A DNA stretch of 64,000 bases from Candidatus Providencia siddallii (GTDB taxonomy: Bacteria > Pseudomonadota > Gammaproteobacteria > Enterobacterales > Enterobacteriaceae): positions 372,001 to 436,000 of the forward strand of contig NZ_OZ034688.1 in NCBI RefSeq assembly GCF_964026685.1, read 5' to 3'. Positions 34,253 to 43,738 of this stretch are shown here, one piece after another (the first letter of the stretch is position 1; each line of letters opens with the position of its first letter). The notes beneath the pieces are model-generated. The model had not been told where the DNA came from. It worked only from the letters and a program-made list of their open reading frames with translations, and ran no database searches. Made by a program: the position numbers and the translations under genes.

Positions 34253-34506
34253 CTATTTAAATTAAAATTTAAATAATTAAATTAATAATAATTTATATAA
34301 AATATTATTATAGTTGTACGTATATATTATATAATATAAAATATTATTATAAACTATAATAAACAATTTCATTATAAATTATTTGTATATTTAATATTAC
34401 TAATAAACTTTAAAATTAAATATATTAGCTATAATAAATTATAATTTTTATAATTTATTATTCAAAATATCAAATAATAATATTACATAAAAAAAAGGAA
34501 ATAAAA

Positions 34507-34677
34507 ATGGCAGTACAACAAAATAAACCAACTCGTTCAAAAAGAGGCATGCGTAGATCACACGATAAAATTAACATTGCTTTAATATCTGTTGATAGAA
34601 CTTCTGGTGAAACACATTTACGTCATCACATAACTAAAAATGGATATTATCTTGGACAAAAAGTTATAAATAAATAA
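34507..34677 (+). CDS. rpmF: 50S ribosomal protein L32
   Basis: Small ribosomal protein of 56 residues (E. coli 57). It begins [17 protein letters not shown] and ends with [10 protein letters not shown]. It is unmistakable despite its small size. An AAGGAAAT binding site precedes the ATG. It heads the rpmF-plsX-fabHDG-acpP cluster as in E. coli; yceD, which comes before it there, is missing from the 254-base gap after rluC. Confidence 0.96.
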   Translation: MAVQQNKPTRSKRGMRRSHDKINIALISVDRTSGETHLRHHITKNGYYLGQKVINK

Positions 34678-34689
34678 TGCATTTTTATT

Positions 34690-35730
34690 TTGAGAAATAA
34701 TATAATTATTGCATTGGATATTATGAGCGGTGATATTGGTCCTAGCGTTACTTTACCTGCAGCTTTACAAGCTTTAACATCTAATCCAAGATTAAAATTG
34801 TTACTTGTTGGTAAAACAAAAATTATTCAAAAATTACTTAAAAAAGCTAATTCTGAACAAATATCTCGCATTGAAATTATTCATGCTGAACATATAGTTT
34901 TAAATAATATAAAACCATTAAGTGCAATACGGCAAAGCAAAGAAACTTCTATGCGAATAGCAATAGATTTAGTTAAAAATGGATATGCTAAAGCTTGTGT
35001 AAGTTCTGGAAATACTGCTGTATTAATAGGATTATCAAAATTAATGTTAAAATTAATTAATGGTATTAAACGTCCTGCATTAATGACAATAATACCAAAT
35101 ATTAAAAAAAAACAAACAATACTATTAGATTTAGGAGCAAATATTAATTGTACTAGCGAAATGTTAATACAATTTGCAATCATGGGTTCAGTTGTTGCAG
35201 AAGAAATAATTAATATTATAAAGCCTAAAGTAGCATTACTTAATATTGGTAAAGAAGAAAATAAAGGGTTAGATAATATTCAAAAAGCTGCAGCAATACT
35301 AAAAAAAATTACTTCAATTAACTATATTGGATATGCTGAAGGTGATGATTTATTAATAGGCAAAACTGATGTTTTAGTTTGTGATGGTTTTATAGGTAAT
35401 GTTTTATTAAAAACTATGGAAGGTGTTATTCGAGTTATTTTTTCTTTTTTTAAATCAACAGATAAAACAACTAATAATAATTATTTTATACAATTAATTA
35501 AAAAAATTTTAATAAAAAAAATAACAAAACATTTTTTTAATTTAAATCCAGATCAATACAATGGTGCTATTATTTTAGGATTAAAAAATATTGTTATAAA
35601 AAGTCACGGTTCAGCAAATGAAAAAGCATTTAAATCAGCTATTGATTATACAATAAGAATTATTCAAAAACAAATTCCAGAAAAAATAACAGATAAATTA
35701 AATATACTTTCACTTAGGAGTATCAAATAA
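34690..35730 (+). CDS. plsX: phosphate acyltransferase PlsX
   Basis: Transfers acyl groups from acyl-ACP to phosphate, giving acyl-phosphate for phospholipid synthesis. The 346 residues carry A-L-D-I-M-S-G-D near the start, S-S-G-N-T-A-V near residue 100, D-L-G-A-N and V-C-D-G-F-I-G-N-V. The start is the TTG at 34690, the only good in-frame start candidate: no ATG or GTG lies between the rpmF stop and the conserved N-terminus. It is 12 bases after rpmF and 3 bases before fabH. Confidence 0.93.
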   Translation: MRNNIIIALDIMSGDIGPSVTLPAALQALTSNPRLKLLLVGKTKIIQKLLKKANSEQISRIEIIHAEHIVLNNIKPLSAIRQSKETSMRIAIDLVKNGYAKACVSSGNTAVLIGLSKLMLKLINGIKRPALMTIIPNIKKKQTILLDLGANINCTSEMLIQFAIMGSVVAEEIINIIKPKVALLNIGKEENKGLDNIQKAAAILKKITSINYIGYAEGDDLLIGKTDVLVCDGFIGNVLLKTMEGVIRVIFSFFKSTDKTTNNNYFIQLIKKILIKKITKHFFNLNPDQYNGAIILGLKNIVIKSHGSANEKAFKSAIDYTIRIIQKQIPEKITDKLNILSLRSIK

Positions 35731-35733
35731 CCT

Positions 35734-36690
35734 ATGTCTATGTACAGTAAAATAATAGGAACAGGAAGTTATTTGCCTACACAAGTAAGAACTAATACAG
35801 ATTTAGAAAAAATGGTTGATACTTCCGATGAATGGATTGTATCACGCACAGGAATTCGTGAAAGAAGAATAGCTAATGATAATGAAACTGTATCTATAAT
35901 GGGTTCGTATGCTGCAAAAAATGCAATAAAAATGGCAAATATACATTTTAACGAAATTAGTTTAATAGTAGTTGCTACTACATCTGCAACACATGCATTT
36001 CCAAGCGTATCTTGTCAAATTCAACATATATTACAAATTAAAAATTGTGCAGCATTTGATGTAGCTGCTGCTTGTGCAGGTTTTACTTATGCAATTAGTA
36101 TTGCAGATCAATTTATTAAAACAGGGATGATGGAAAATATATTAGTTATAGGTGTTGATGCATTATCTAAAACATTAGATCCAAACGATCGTGAAACAAT
36201 TATTTTATTTGGCGACGCTGCTGGTGCTATAATTATTAGCAGATCGAATAAACCTGGAATAATTTCAACACATATACATGCAGATGGTAATCACGGAAAT
36301 CTTTTAACATTACCGAATCGTAATCGTCATTCGAATGAACCAGCTTATCTAAAAATGATTGGAAACGAAGTATTTAAATTTGCAGTTCGAGAATTAACTC
36401 ATGTCGTTGATGAAACATTATTAAAAAACGGAGTAGCAAAAGAACAACTTGATTGGTTGATCCCACATCAAGCTAATTTAAGAATAATTTCTGCAATGGC
36501 AAAAAAATTAAATATGACAATGGATAAAGTTGTTGTTACACTTGATCGTCATGGAAATACTTCTGCAGCATCAATCCCAACCGCACTTGATGAAGCAGTA
36601 CGTGATGGACGTATAAAAAGAGGAAAACTTATACTATTAGAAGCATTTGGTGGTGGGTTTACTTGGGGTTCTGCATTAATAAAATTTTAA
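35734..36690 (+). CDS. fabH: 3-oxoacyl-ACP synthase III (KAS III)
   Basis: Starts fatty-acid synthesis by condensing acetyl-CoA with malonyl-ACP. The 318 residues match E. coli FabH (317). The catalytic triad is Cys in A-A-A-C-A-G-F, His in P-H-Q-A-N-L-R, and Asn in G-N-T-S-A-A-S. The ATG at 35734 is 13 bases after AGGAG; the next ATG at 35740 would match the E. coli N-terminus exactly but is further from the binding site. Either is possible. It lies in the fab cluster between plsX and fabD. Confidence 0.96.
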   Translation: MSMYSKIIGTGSYLPTQVRTNTDLEKMVDTSDEWIVSRTGIRERRIANDNETVSIMGSYAAKNAIKMANIHFNEISLIVVATTSATHAFPSVSCQIQHILQIKNCAAFDVAAACAGFTYAISIADQFIKTGMMENILVIGVDALSKTLDPNDRETIILFGDAAGAIIISRSNKPGIISTHIHADGNHGNLLTLPNRNRHSNEPAYLKMIGNEVFKFAVRELTHVVDETLLKNGVAKEQLDWLIPHQANLRIISAMAKKLNMTMDKVVVTLDRHGNTSAASIPTALDEAVRDGRIKRGKLILLEAFGGGFTWGSALIKF

Positions 36691-36709
36691 TTTAATGAGA
36701 ATATTAAAA

Positions 36710-37645
36710 ATGAAAGAATTTGCTATGATTTTTCCTGGACAAGGTTCTCAATCATTAGGAATGTTATTAGAATTAGCTAAAGAAAATTATATAGTTGAAG
36801 AAACATTTAAAGAAGCATCTGATGTTTTAAGTTATGATCTTTGGAAATTGATACAACATGGGACAAAAGAAGAATTAAATAAAACACATAAAACTCAACC
36901 TGCTTTAGTAGCAGCATCTACATCAATTTTTCGTATTTGGAAAAAAAATAATTTTAAAAATCCTGTTTTTATGGCAGGACATAGTTTAGGTGAATATTCT
37001 GCATTAGTATGTGCTAATGTTATAAAATTTAAAGATGCAATTAAATTAGTTGATTTACGTGGAAAATTAATGCAATCTGAAATTCCTGAAGAAATTGGAG
37101 CTATGCATGCAATTATTGGTTTAAACAGTAATATAATTAAAAATGCATGCAAAAAAGCATCACAAGGTCAAATAGTATCTATTTCAAGCTTTAATTCATA
37201 TGATCAAATTGTAATTTCTGGAGAAAAGAGCGCAGTAGAACGTGCTTCTATTATATGTAAAAAAAATGGAGCAAAACGAATAATAAAATTGCCAATTAGC
37301 GTTCCTTCTCATTGTGAATTAATGAAACCTGCATCAAAAAAATTAGAAAAAATATTAAATAAAATTATTTTTTTTGAATCAAAATATCAAATAATTAATA
37401 ATGTTGATGTAAAAATAGAAAAATGTCCTAATAATATACGTAATTCATTAGTACGACAATTGTACAATCCAGTTCGTTGGACTGAAACTATAGAATTAAT
37501 AGCAAAACAAGGAATTAAATATTTCATTGAAATTGGTCCAGGAAATGTTCTAAGTTCTCTTACTAAACGTATTATACATGATTCAACTGCTATATCTATA
37601 AATAATCCTACGTCATTTAAAAATTTTGTTTTAGGAATTAATTAA
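36710..37645 (+). CDS. fabD: malonyl-CoA--ACP transacylase
   Basis: Loads malonate from malonyl-CoA onto acyl carrier protein. The 311 residues have F-P-G-Q-G-S-Q near residue 8, the nucleophile Ser in G-H-S-L-G-E-Y and the catalytic His in V-P-S-H-C. The ATG at 36710 gives the family N-terminus (M-K-E-F-A-M-I-F-P). An ATG 15 bases upstream adds five unmatched residues and is less likely. It lies 19 bases after fabH and 6 bases before fabG. Confidence 0.96.
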   Translation: MKEFAMIFPGQGSQSLGMLLELAKENYIVEETFKEASDVLSYDLWKLIQHGTKEELNKTHKTQPALVAASTSIFRIWKKNNFKNPVFMAGHSLGEYSALVCANVIKFKDAIKLVDLRGKLMQSEIPEEIGAMHAIIGLNSNIIKNACKKASQGQIVSISSFNSYDQIVISGEKSAVERASIICKKNGAKRIIKLPISVPSHCELMKPASKKLEKILNKIIFFESKYQIINNVDVKIEKCPNNIRNSLVRQLYNPVRWTETIELIAKQGIKYFIEIGPGNVLSSLTKRIIHDSTAISINNPTSFKNFVLGIN

Positions 37646-37651
37646 AATATA

Positions 37652-38386
37652 ATGAACCATAATAAAAAAATTGCATTAGTAACTGGTGCTAGTCGAGGTA
37701 TTGGTAAAGCAATCGCTTTAAAATTAATGAAACTTGGAATAATTGTTGTTGGAACATCTACAAATAAAATAGGAGCTGAAACAATTTCAATTTTTTTAAA
37801 AGAAAAAGGAAAAGGATTAATATTAAACGTAACAGAATCTATATCAATTAAAAATACTTTAACAAAAATACGAGAAACATTTGGTGAAATTGATATTTTA
37901 ATTAACAATGCAGGTATAACACATGATAATTTGTTAATTCGTATGAAAGAATATGAATGGTATGATGTTATCAATACAAATCTTTCATCAGTTTTTCATT
38001 TATCTAAATCTGTGTTGCGTAGTATGTTAAAAAAACGTTATGGACGAATTATTTCAATTTCATCTGTTGTTGGTATTATTGGGAATATAGGACAAACTAA
38101 TTATGCAGCTGCTAAAGCTGGATTAATTGGTTTTACTAAATCATTAAGTCAAGAAGTAAGTTCTCGTGGAATAACAGTAAATGTTGTCGCTCCTGGTTTT
38201 ATAGAAACTGATATGACTAAAACATTATCAGATTTACAAAAATCAAACATTTTATCTAAAATTCCTATAAATAGGTTAGGTTATACAAACGAAATTGCTA
38301 ACGCTGTAGCATTTTTGGTTTCTGATGAAGCTGCTTATATTACTGGTGAAACATTACATGTAAATGGTGGTATGTACATGGCTTAA
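37652..38386 (+). CDS. fabG: 3-oxoacyl-ACP reductase
   Basis: NADPH-dependent reductase of the fatty-acid elongation cycle. The 244 residues equal the E. coli length. Features of the short-chain dehydrogenase family are T-G-A-S-R-G-I-G near residue 11, N-N-A-G-I near 86, the catalytic Ser in S-I-S-S-V and the Y-A-A-A-K motif near 151. It is followed by the acpP leader and acpP. Confidence 0.97.
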   Translation: MNHNKKIALVTGASRGIGKAIALKLMKLGIIVVGTSTNKIGAETISIFLKEKGKGLILNVTESISIKNTLTKIRETFGEIDILINNAGITHDNLLIRMKEYEWYDVINTNLSSVFHLSKSVLRSMLKKRYGRIISISSVVGIIGNIGQTNYAAAKAGLIGFTKSLSQEVSSRGITVNVVAPGFIETDMTKTLSDLQKSNILSKIPINRLGYTNEIANAVAFLVSDEAAYITGETLHVNGGMYMA

Positions 38387-38470
38387 AATTGAAATTTTAC
38401 ATCACTAAATTAATATTATACAATTATACTTTTAATATCTATAATTAAATTATCTTTTTTTATATTTTAA

Positions 38471-38520
38471 AAAACTACGAAAACTATCGCGAAAGCGAAT
38501 TTTGATAGGAATTTAATATT
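38471..38520 (+). promoter_or_regulatory. conserved acpP leader with GNRA hairpin
   Basis: The 50 bases before acpP nearly copy the E. coli acpP leader as I recall it: ACTACGAAAAC..ATCGCGAAAGCGA then TTTTGATAGGAA. A short hairpin, TCGC (38487-38490), GAAA loop (38491-38494) and GCGA (38495-38498), has a stable GNRA-type tetraloop. A second pairing, CTATC (38484-38488) with GATAG (38504-38508), would partly cover the AGGA binding site. This level of non-coding conservation stands out strongly in the window and suggests a selected translation or stability element. Confidence 0.65.
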
Positions 38521-38757
38521 ATGAGCACTATCGAAGAACGTGTTAAAAAAATCATAGTTGAACAACTTGGTGTAAAAGAAGAAGAAGTTGTTAACACAGC
38601 TTCATTTGTTGATGACTTAGGAGCTGATTCTCTTGATACAGTCGAACTTGTTATGGCTCTTGAAGAAGAATTTGATTGCGAAATTCCTGATGAAGAAGCT
38701 GAAAAAATTACAACAGTACAAGCTGCAATTGATTATATTAAAAATACTTCTAAATAA
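38521..38757 (+). CDS. acpP: acyl carrier protein
   Basis: Carries growing acyl chains on a phosphopantetheine arm. The 78 residues equal E. coli AcpP. The attachment Ser is in [10 protein letters not shown] (about residue 37), and the protein is acidic throughout. The coding sequence is much less AT-biased than its neighbours, as expected for strong purifying selection and high expression. A strong terminator follows at once. Confidence 0.98.
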   Translation: MSTIEERVKKIIVEQLGVKEEEVVNTASFVDDLGADSLDTVELVMALEEEFDCEIPDEEAEKITTVQAAIDYIKNTSK

Positions 38758-38771
38758 CTATGAAGTTATTA

Positions 38772-38820
38772 CTAGACGTGAAATATTTCACGTCTAGAAT
38801 TTTATTTATTTTATTTTTTT
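38772..38820 (+). terminator. strong intrinsic terminator after acpP
   Basis: A perfect 26-base palindrome at 38772-38797 (arms CTAGACGTGAAAT and its complement) is followed by a T-rich tract to 38820. It is the longest GC-containing hairpin in the window and isolates acpP from pabC. Loss of fabF, which follows acpP in E. coli, leaves this terminator directly before the gap. Confidence 0.9.
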
Positions 38821-38953
38821 AAAATTAAAACATCAAAAAAATATATTTTATATGAAAATAAATCTTTTAAATTAATTTTTAAAATAAATATTTTTTAAAG
38901 TTTTTTAAATTTATTTATAATAAAATTATTAAATATAAAATTAACTAAATAAA

Positions 38954-39778
38954 ATGTCATGTTGGATTAATGGTCATAAAAATAACCAAATTAATATTAC
39001 TGATAGATCAATATCTTTCGGCGATGGATGTTTTACTACAATTTTTTGTTTTAATCAAAAAGCTATCATGTTAAAAGAACATATCATTCGATTAAAAAAT
39101 GATTGCAAATGTTTAAAAATATCACAACCAAATTGAAATAAATTAAATAAACATATAAAATATATATGTAAATTACAAAATAAAAACAAATTTATAATAA
39201 AAATAATTATTAGTCGTGGAAATGGAACTCGTGGATATAGTTCTAAATTAATTAATAATTGCACTACAATTATTATGATTATGCCTTTTCCTAAACATTA
39301 TAAAAAATTACAAAATAACGGTGTAAAACTTTTTATTAGTAGTATTTCGTTATCTCGAAATAAATTACTATCAGGAATAAAACATTTAAATCGATTAGAA
39401 CAAGTTTTAATTTATCAAGAAATTGATAAAAAAGGTTATGATGAAGCTATAGTATTAGATACATCTGGGATTATAATAGAATGTTGTACTTCAAATATAT
39501 TTTGAAGAATAGGTTTAAAAATTTATACACCTATTTTATCACATTCAGGTATAAATGGAATAATGAGACAAAAAATAATAAAAATTTTATCTAAAAGTTA
39601 TTTTCATTTAGAAGAGATTAAAGCTTTTCCAAAAATATTATTAAAATCTGATGAAGTTATAATTTGTAATTCTTTAATGCCAATATTTTATGTTAATTAT
39701 ATTAAATTTAAATCTTTTAAAATAACTAAAAAATACTATTCTAAAAAATTATTTAATTATTTAAATTTTTATAAATAA
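38954..39778 (+). CDS. pabC: aminodeoxychorismate lyase, with two in-frame UGA (Trp) codons
   Basis: PLP enzyme that releases pyruvate from aminodeoxychorismate to give p-aminobenzoate for folate. With TGA as Trp the frame has 274 codons (E. coli 269). TGA codons at 61 (39134-39136, Q-P-N-W-N-K-L) and 184 (39503-39505, S-N-I-F-W-R-I-G) both match Trp in E. coli (D-F-W-P-Q-L; A-N-L-F-W-R-K-G). Other conserved segments are I-N-G-H-K, F-G-D-G-C-F-T-T, I-S-R-G-N-G-x-R-G-Y, the PLP lysine in G-I-K-H-L-N-R-L-E-Q, and G-I-M-R-Q. Under the standard code it would be three pieces. It forms a tight run with mltG, tmk, holB and tatD. Confidence 0.95.
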
Positions 39779-39795
39779 TATATACTTATTAAAAA

Positions 39796-40815
39796 ATGAA
39801 ATTTTTTAAAAAAAATATTTTTTTTGCAATAACATATATATTTTTGTTAATAATAATAACTATATATATTTATTTATTAGTATATGCAAAAAAAACTATA
39901 AAACTATCAGAAGAAAAAATTTTTATTGTACCTCCAGGTACAAATAGATTTTCTTTGGAAAAAATATTAATTAATGAAAAAATTATTTATAAAAAAAATA
40001 AATTTCAACTGTTATTAAGATTATACCCGTATTTATCTAAAATAAAAGCAGGTACATATAAAATAAAAACCAACATGACATTGGAAGATATTTTACTATT
40101 AATATCAAACGGAAAAGAATTTCAATTTAATATCCGTTTTATTGAAGGAAGTTGTTTTAACGATTGGATAAAAATTTTAAAAAAAACACCATATTTAAAA
40201 CATGAATTACAAAAAATAACATACTCAGAACTTTGTTCTTTAATTGATTCAAAAAAAAAAATAAAATTAGAAGGATTATTATATCCTGATACTTATTTTT
40301 ATACTGCAAATACATCTGATATAGAAATTATAAAGCGCGCTTATAATCGTATGAAACTAATCGTTAATAAAGAATGGAAAAACCGTGATAAATTAATACC
40401 TTATAAAAACAATTATGAATTATTAATAATTGCATCAATAATTGAAAAAGAATCAAAAATATATAATGAAAAATTAAAAATATCTTCTGTTTTTATTAAT
40501 CGTTTAAAAAAAAATATGCGTTTACAAACCGATCCAACTGTTATTTACGGACTTGGTGATAAATATAAAGGAAAGCTTTATAAAAGTAATTTAAAATATT
40601 ATACACAATATAATACTTATAAAATTATTGGATTGCCGCCAACCCCGATTTCGATGCCTAGTATTAAATCAATTAAAGCAGCTGCACACCCTGATAAAAC
40701 AGATTATTTATATTTTGTTTCTGATGGTAAAGGAGGACATATTTTTGCTAAAAATTTAAAAGAACATAATTTATCAATCAGAAATCTCAATAATTCAATT
40801 AAAAAATTAAAATAA
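39796..40815 (+). CDS. mltG: endolytic murein transglycosylase MltG
   Basis: Inner-membrane enzyme that cuts new glycan strands and so sets their length. The 339 residues match E. coli YceG/MltG (340). There is one N-terminal membrane segment (about residues 8-30), a LysM-like region, and the catalytic Glu in I-A-S-I-I-E-K-E-S near residue 218. The segments L-Q-T-D-P-T-V-I-Y-G and S-M-P-S-I follow. The gene lies 17 bases after pabC and 1 base before tmk. Confidence 0.95.
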   Translation: MKFFKKNIFFAITYIFLLIIITIYIYLLVYAKKTIKLSEEKIFIVPPGTNRFSLEKILINEKIIYKKNKFQLLLRLYPYLSKIKAGTYKIKTNMTLEDILLLISNGKEFQFNIRFIEGSCFNDWIKILKKTPYLKHELQKITYSELCSLIDSKKKIKLEGLLYPDTYFYTANTSDIEIIKRAYNRMKLIVNKEWKNRDKLIPYKNNYELLIIASIIEKESKIYNEKLKISSVFINRLKKNMRLQTDPTVIYGLGDKYKGKLYKSNLKYYTQYNTYKIIGLPPTPISMPSIKSIKAAAHPDKTDYLYFVSDGKGGHIFAKNLKEHNLSIRNLNNSIKKLK

Positions 40816-40816
40816 T

Positions 40817-41449
40817 ATGAAAAATCATTTTATAGTTGTTGAAGGTTTAGAAGGTTCCGGTAAAACAACAGCAATTAATACAATAAAAAAAACTTTAAAT
40901 AATATAGGTATATCAGATATTATATTCACTCGTGAACCAGGAGGAACACGACTTGGTGAAAAAATAAGAAAATTAATAAAATATAATTTTAAAAATGATC
41001 AAATTACTCATAAAAGTGAATTGCTAATATTATATGCAGCAAGAAATCAATTAATTGAAAAAGTAATTAAACCAGCTTTAATGAAAGGTAAATGAATAAT
41101 AAGTGATCGTCATGACTTATCATCACAAGCCTATCAAATAGGAGGACGTGGGTTAAATAAAAAATTAGTACAATTATTACGTTATTTAGTATTAGGAAAA
41201 TTTCAACCATCATTAACATTGTATCTCGATATACCTCCAGAATTAGGATTACAACGTATCTATTCTCGTAATAAAATAGATAGAATAGAAAAAGAACCTT
41301 TATCTTTTTTTATTAAAACTAGAGAATATTATTTAAAAATTATATCAAAAAATAAAAATATTTTACTTATAAATGCAAATCAAAAAATAGAACAAGTTCA
41401 AAACGATATTAATTTAATTTTAAATAAATGGTTAATAAAAAATATTTAA
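40817..41449 (+). CDS. tmk: thymidylate kinase, with one in-frame UGA (Trp) codon
   Basis: Phosphorylates dTMP to dTDP for DNA synthesis. With TGA as Trp the frame gives 210 residues (E. coli 213). The TGA is codon 93 (41093-41095) in K-G-K-W-I-I-S-D-R-H-D; E. coli has G-T-W-V-I-G-D-R-H-D. The P-loop E-G-L-E-G-S-G-K-T-T is at residues 9-18, the T-R-E-P-G-G-T motif near 38, and the lid R-I-E-K-E near 155. ThyA at 63.4 kb makes its substrate. It starts 1 base after the mltG stop. Confidence 0.96.
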
Positions 41450-41461
41450 GAACAATATAAA

Positions 41462-42451
41462 ATGATAAATTTATATCCATGGTTAAATGATATTTATAAA
41501 CAATTAATTATAAATTATAAAAAAAATATGATGCATTATGCATTATTATTACATTCAATTTCTGGTAATGGATGTGAATTACTTTGTAATTCAATTATTA
41601 ATTGGTTATTCTGTAAAAATAAAATTAATGAAAAATCTTGTAATAAATGTCATAATTGTAATTTAATTTTATTAAAAAATCATCCAGATTTTTATACTTT
41701 AGAATCTGAAAGTAAAAATACCAAAATTAACATAGATTTAACAAGAAAAATAATAGAAAAATTTAATAATTACCAACACCAAGATAACTTTAAAATTTTA
41801 TATATTCCATATATAGAAAAATTAAATGATGAATGTATAAATATATTGCTAAAAATGTTAGAAAATCCAAAAAAAAATATTTTTTATATATTAAAATGTG
41901 AAAAAAAAAATAAACTATTTAAAAATATACGTAATAGATGTTTTTATTTTTTTTTAAAAACCCCAAATCAAAAAAATACATTTTATTGGCTAAAAACAAA
42001 ACTAACAAATATAAATAAGATTAATGCAATAACAGCTATAAAACTTAGCAATAACGCACCATTTGCAGCATTAAATTTACTTCAATCAAATAATTGGTTA
42101 AAACGAAAAGAATTGTGTTGTAAATTAAAAAATATTATACAACAAGGTGATTTATTAGATTTATTAAATATATTAAATACAAATAATCCTATAAAAATGA
42201 TAAATTGGTTATTAACTTTATTATTAGATGCCATAAAATTACACAATAGAATTAATAAATTTTGTATAAATTATGATCAAAAACAATTATTGTTATTACT
42301 TGTAAATAAAATAAATAAATCACAATTAATTATTTTATATAAACAATGGCAGATTTGTAATTATCAATTACTAACAATTCCTGGATTAAATCAAGAATTA
42401 ATTATAATAAATCAATTAATAAAATGGAAAAAATTAAATTATAAAATATAA
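41462..42451 (+). CDS. holB: DNA polymerase III delta' subunit
   Basis: Non-motor ATPase-fold subunit of the clamp loader. The 329 residues match the size of E. coli HolB (334). It begins Y-P-W-L-N-D, has a degenerate P-loop region (S-I-S-G-N-G-C), the zinc cysteines C-N-K-C-H-N-C near residue 60, and H-P-D-F-Y-T-L. The segment L-L-K-M-L-E-N-P-K is the sensor-type motif. The C-terminal collar domain is divergent and Lys/Asn-rich. The location between tmk and tatD is as in E. coli. Confidence 0.92.
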   Translation: MINLYPWLNDIYKQLIINYKKNMMHYALLLHSISGNGCELLCNSIINWLFCKNKINEKSCNKCHNCNLILLKNHPDFYTLESESKNTKINIDLTRKIIEKFNNYQHQDNFKILYIPYIEKLNDECINILLKMLENPKKNIFYILKCEKKNKLFKNIRNRCFYFFLKTPNQKNTFYWLKTKLTNINKINAITAIKLSNNAPFAALNLLQSNNWLKRKELCCKLKNIIQQGDLLDLLNILNTNNPIKMINWLLTLLLDAIKLHNRINKFCINYDQKQLLLLLVNKINKSQLIILYKQWQICNYQLLTIPGLNQELIIINQLIKWKKLNYKI

Positions 42452-42455
42452 TATT

Positions 42456-43244
42456 ATGTTTATAATAGATTCACACTGTCATATTGACTGTTTAAATTAT
42501 AAAAAAGTACATATAGATGTTAATGATGTTGTTATAAAAGCATATAAACATAATGTTAAATTTATGTTATCCGTTTCAACAACATTACAACATTTTAAAA
42601 ATATGAAAAAATTGATTGGAAAACGAGATGATATAGCATTTTCATGCGGAATTCATCCATTAAATTTAAAAAAAAAATGTAATTTTGAACATCTAGAAAA
42701 ATTATCAGAAAAAAAAGAAGTAATAGCATTAGGAGAAACAGGACTTGATTATTACCATAAATATAATTGTGATATAAAATTACAACAAGAAGCTTTTCGT
42801 AAACATATTCAAATTGCTAAAAAACTAAAAAAACCGATTATTGTTCATAATCGTTCAAGTACTAAAGATGTAATAACTATTTTACGTGAAGAAAAAATTA
42901 TGGATTGTGGTGGTATATTACACAGTTTTACTGAGGATGAAAATATTGCAAAAATATTTTTAGATTTAGGAATGTATATTTCTTTTTCAGGAATTATTAC
43001 ATTTAATAATGCAGAACATATACGTAAAGCTGTAAAAATAATACCATTAGATAAAATTTTAGTTGAAACAGATTCACCATATTTAACACCAGTTCCTTTT
43101 AGAGGAAAAGAAAATCAACCAGCTTATACATATAATATAATTAAATATATAAGTGAATTAAAAAATATTGATATTGAAATCTTATCGGAAATCACAACAA
43201 ATAATTTTAATCGTTTATTTTGTTTAAAATTAAATAATAATTAA
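42456..43244 (+). CDS. ycfH: TatD-family metal-dependent hydrolase (YcfH type)
   Basis: TIM-barrel metallohydrolase of 262 residues; relatives act as 3'-5' exonucleases or D-aminoacyl hydrolases, and the exact substrate of YcfH is not firmly known. Metal-binding motifs are D-S-H-C-H-I-D at the start, the Glu in G-E-T-G-L-D-Y near residue 93, H-N-R-S near 128, H-S-F-T near 153, and E-T-D-S-P-Y near 204. Its position directly after holB follows E. coli ycfH, which distinguishes it from the paralogues tatD and yjjV. Confidence 0.9.
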   Translation: MFIIDSHCHIDCLNYKKVHIDVNDVVIKAYKHNVKFMLSVSTTLQHFKNMKKLIGKRDDIAFSCGIHPLNLKKKCNFEHLEKLSEKKEVIALGETGLDYYHKYNCDIKLQQEAFRKHIQIAKKLKKPIIVHNRSSTKDVITILREEKIMDCGGILHSFTEDENIAKIFLDLGMYISFSGIITFNNAEHIRKAVKIIPLDKILVETDSPYLTPVPFRGKENQPAYTYNIIKYISELKNIDIEILSEITTNNFNRLFCLKLNNN

Positions 43245-43287
43245 AAATATAAAAATCAATATAAACATATTAATTTAATTAATTAAA

Positions 43288-43632
43288 ATGAAAATAAAAG
43301 AAACAATATTTAGTAAAATAATAAAACATGAAATTAAAGCTGATATAATTTATCAAGATAAATTAGTTACAGCTTTCCATAATATCAACCCGAAAGCCAA
43401 ATATCATATTTTAATAGTTACTAATAAAATAATTCCAACAGTTAACTGTGTTACTAATAGTGATGAATTAATGCTAGGAAGATTATTTACAGTAGCTGCT
43501 AAAATTTCTAAAGAACTTGGAATATCTAAAAATGGATACAGATTGATAGTGAATTGTAATGCAGATGCTGGACAAGAAATTTTTCATATTCATATGCATT
43601 TACTTGGTGGTAATTTATTAAAAGATATATAA
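43288..43632 (+). CDS. hinT: HIT-family purine nucleoside phosphoramidase
   Basis: Hydrolyses AMP-lysine and related phosphoramidates. The 114 residues (E. coli HinT 119) contain the C-terminal histidine triad H-I-H-M-H-L-L-G-G and an N-terminal region with A-F-H-N-I-N-P-K-A that is typical of the family. It follows ycfH after 43 bases and is convergent with mfd. No terminator with a GC core is visible in the gap. Confidence 0.94.
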   Translation: MKIKETIFSKIIKHEIKADIIYQDKLVTAFHNINPKAKYHILIVTNKIIPTVNCVTNSDELMLGRLFTVAAKISKELGISKNGYRLIVNCNADAGQEIFHIHMHLLGGNLLKDI

Positions 43633-43738
43633 TCATTTTTATTTTTATATAAATAATTATATTATTAAATTAATTATATTAAATCAATAAATATCAAATA
43701 ATTTATAAAATTAAAAAATGATATTATAAATATTTAAA

